Positions 4,867-5,635 of a stretch of DNA of 5,635 nt are shown here, in pieces; the first letter of the stretch is position 1, and every line of letters starts with the position of its first letter. The stretch comes from Bordetella parapertussis. GTDB lineage: Bacteria > Pseudomonadota > Gammaproteobacteria > Burkholderiales > SG8-39. The position numbers and the translations under genes are program-made. The stretch is from contig CAMBSA010000154.1 in the NCBI GenBank assembly GCA_945869935.1, positions 1 to 5,635 on the forward strand, given 5' to 3'. The notes below the pieces were generated by a model. It did no database searches, had not been told where the DNA came from, and saw only the letters and a program-made list of their open reading frames with translations.

Positions 4867-5635
4867 TTACTCCGGCTCTGCCTTCTTTCCGCTCAGTTCC
4901 ATCAGCGTGAAGGCGCTCAGGAAAAGCGCGACGGCGGAGGCCACGAAGATCATCCGCGGCTCGCCGTGATCGATCAGCCAGCCTGCGATGAGCGGGCCGG
5001 TGGCGGCGCCGATATCCAGCCCCGAATAGACAAAGCCATACACCTTGCCGCGTGACTTCACCGGCGCGATCTGCCGGATGATGGTGTCGCGCGACGGGTT
5101 CATCAGCCCGACGAAAAAGCCGGAAACCAGCATCGCGACCAGTAGTCCGGTGGCCTTGAAATCCGACAGCGCCACGCCGAGCAGCACCAGCGCCGAGATC
5201 ACGATGCTCGCTCCCGCGATCAGCCCGAAGCGCTTGTAGTTGACAATGAAACCGCCACCGAACATGCCCGCGATGCTGCCCACGAGATAACCCGACAGCG
5301 CCGCGCTGGCCGCCGCGATGCTCACGCCGTACACATTCACCATCACCGGCACGGCAAAACTCTGTAGCGAGATCAGGCTGAAGGAACTCAGCACGAAGAA
5401 TCCCGCGCACATCAGCACGGGTCCTGTGAGCAGCGTGCGCATTCCCTGCGCCACCTCTTCGGTCGCCGCGTGCTGTTTGGCGGCGGATCCGCCGCCCTTC
5501 AGTTCGCTTTGGGAGGCGAGCAGCAGGGCAAACAGGATTCCTACGATCCCGGCCCCTATGGCCGCGCTGCGCCAGCCGAACGCGGACGCGAGGGCAAGCA
5601 TCAGCGGCGCCGATGACGCATAGCCGATCATCCCG
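4867..5635 (-). CDS. Major facilitator superfamily transporter, C-terminal part (5' end cut by window)
   Basis: Inner-membrane secondary transporter. The frame is open through the right edge; about 256 residues are present, the last 60-65 % of a roughly 400-residue protein, and the real start is beyond 5635 (the ATG at 5631 is internal). Counting from that Met: a hydrophobic segment at 1-18 and one at 22-40 (probably TM5 and TM6, joined by a short FGWRS turn), a charged central loop at 41-68 (SELKGGGSAAKQHAATEE), then six further hydrophobic segments. These include the FVGLMNPSRDTIIRQIAP block and the RGKVYGFVYSGLDIGAATGPLIAGWLID block typical of TM10-TM11 in MFS_1 proteins, ending in a short cytosolic tail (SGKKAEPE) and TAA. 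Substrate cannot be told from this half. It precedes bdhA on the same strand, but the 228-nt gap with operator-like palindromes argues that bdhA is at least partly independently expressed. The MFS call is firm from topology and motifs. Confidence 0.85.
   Translation of the reverse strand, partial: GMIGYASSAPLMLALASAFGWRSAAIGAGIVGILFALLLASQSELKGGGSAAKQHAATEEVAQGMRTLLTGPVLMCAGFFVLSSFSLISLQSFAVPVMVNVYGVSIAAASAALSGYLVGSIAGMFGGGFIVNYKRFGLIAGASIVISALVLLGVALSDFKATGLLVAMLVSGFFVGLMNPSRDTIIRQIAPVKSRGKVYGFVYSGLDIGAATGPLIAGWLIDHGEPRMIFVASAVALFLSAFTLMELSGKKAEPE

Noticed and set aside
4841..5410. 189-codon - strand frame overlapping the MFS gene
   Set aside because: Out-of-frame shadow: Arg-rich and lacking membrane segments, whereas the MFS frame shows regular hydrophobic helices.

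Overview
The window is GC-rich DNA from a proteobacterium, most likely a betaproteobacterium of the Burkholderiales type. The basis is inference from gene content: a stand-alone Bug/TctC-family periplasmic binding protein, a canonical 260-residue 3-hydroxybutyrate dehydrogenase (typical of polyhydroxybutyrate makers), a bacterial tryptophan 2,3-dioxygenase, and strong G/C third-position bias in every gene. No rRNA, tRNA, CRISPR array, insertion sequence or phage gene is visible.

Layout: two converging gene groups. On the + strand, positions 1-3046 hold three genes in a row: the C-terminal part of a tryptophan 2,3-dioxygenase (cut by the left edge), a secreted Bug-family solute-binding protein, and a cytosolic sulfatase of the formylglycine type. 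Both gaps are exactly 24 nt, so one transcript is likely. On the - strand, reading right to left from 5635 to 3068, are the C-terminal half of an MFS transporter (cut by the right edge), a 228-nt intergenic region with several dyad symmetries, a D-3-hydroxybutyrate dehydrogenase (bdhA) and a transglutaminase-like cysteine hydrolase. The two groups end tail to tail, 21 nt apart, around a GC-rich hairpin.

Function: the + group looks like an uptake and catabolism cassette (binding protein for an organic anion, hydrolase for a sulfate ester or related ester, dioxygenase opening an indole ring). The substrate link between the three is not evident from sequence. The - group combines an exporter or importer of unknown substrate with ketone-body/PHB-monomer oxidation and an uncharacterised transglutaminase-fold protein.

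Most notable details: (i) two genes, the sulfatase and the transglutaminase-like protein, lack a Shine-Dalgarno of their own and are preceded by tiny ORFs whose stop codon overlaps the gene start as ATGA; the one before the transglutaminase gene has a well-placed AGAAGG. (ii) The transglutaminase-like protein keeps Cys and His but has Ala where the third catalytic Asp is expected. (iii) BdhA has Phe at position 187, where well-studied homologues carry a substrate-pocket Trp. (iv) A perfect AT-rich 17-nt palindrome and a second imperfect one lie between the transporter and bdhA and look like operators. I see no convincing evidence for a wholly new biological system here.
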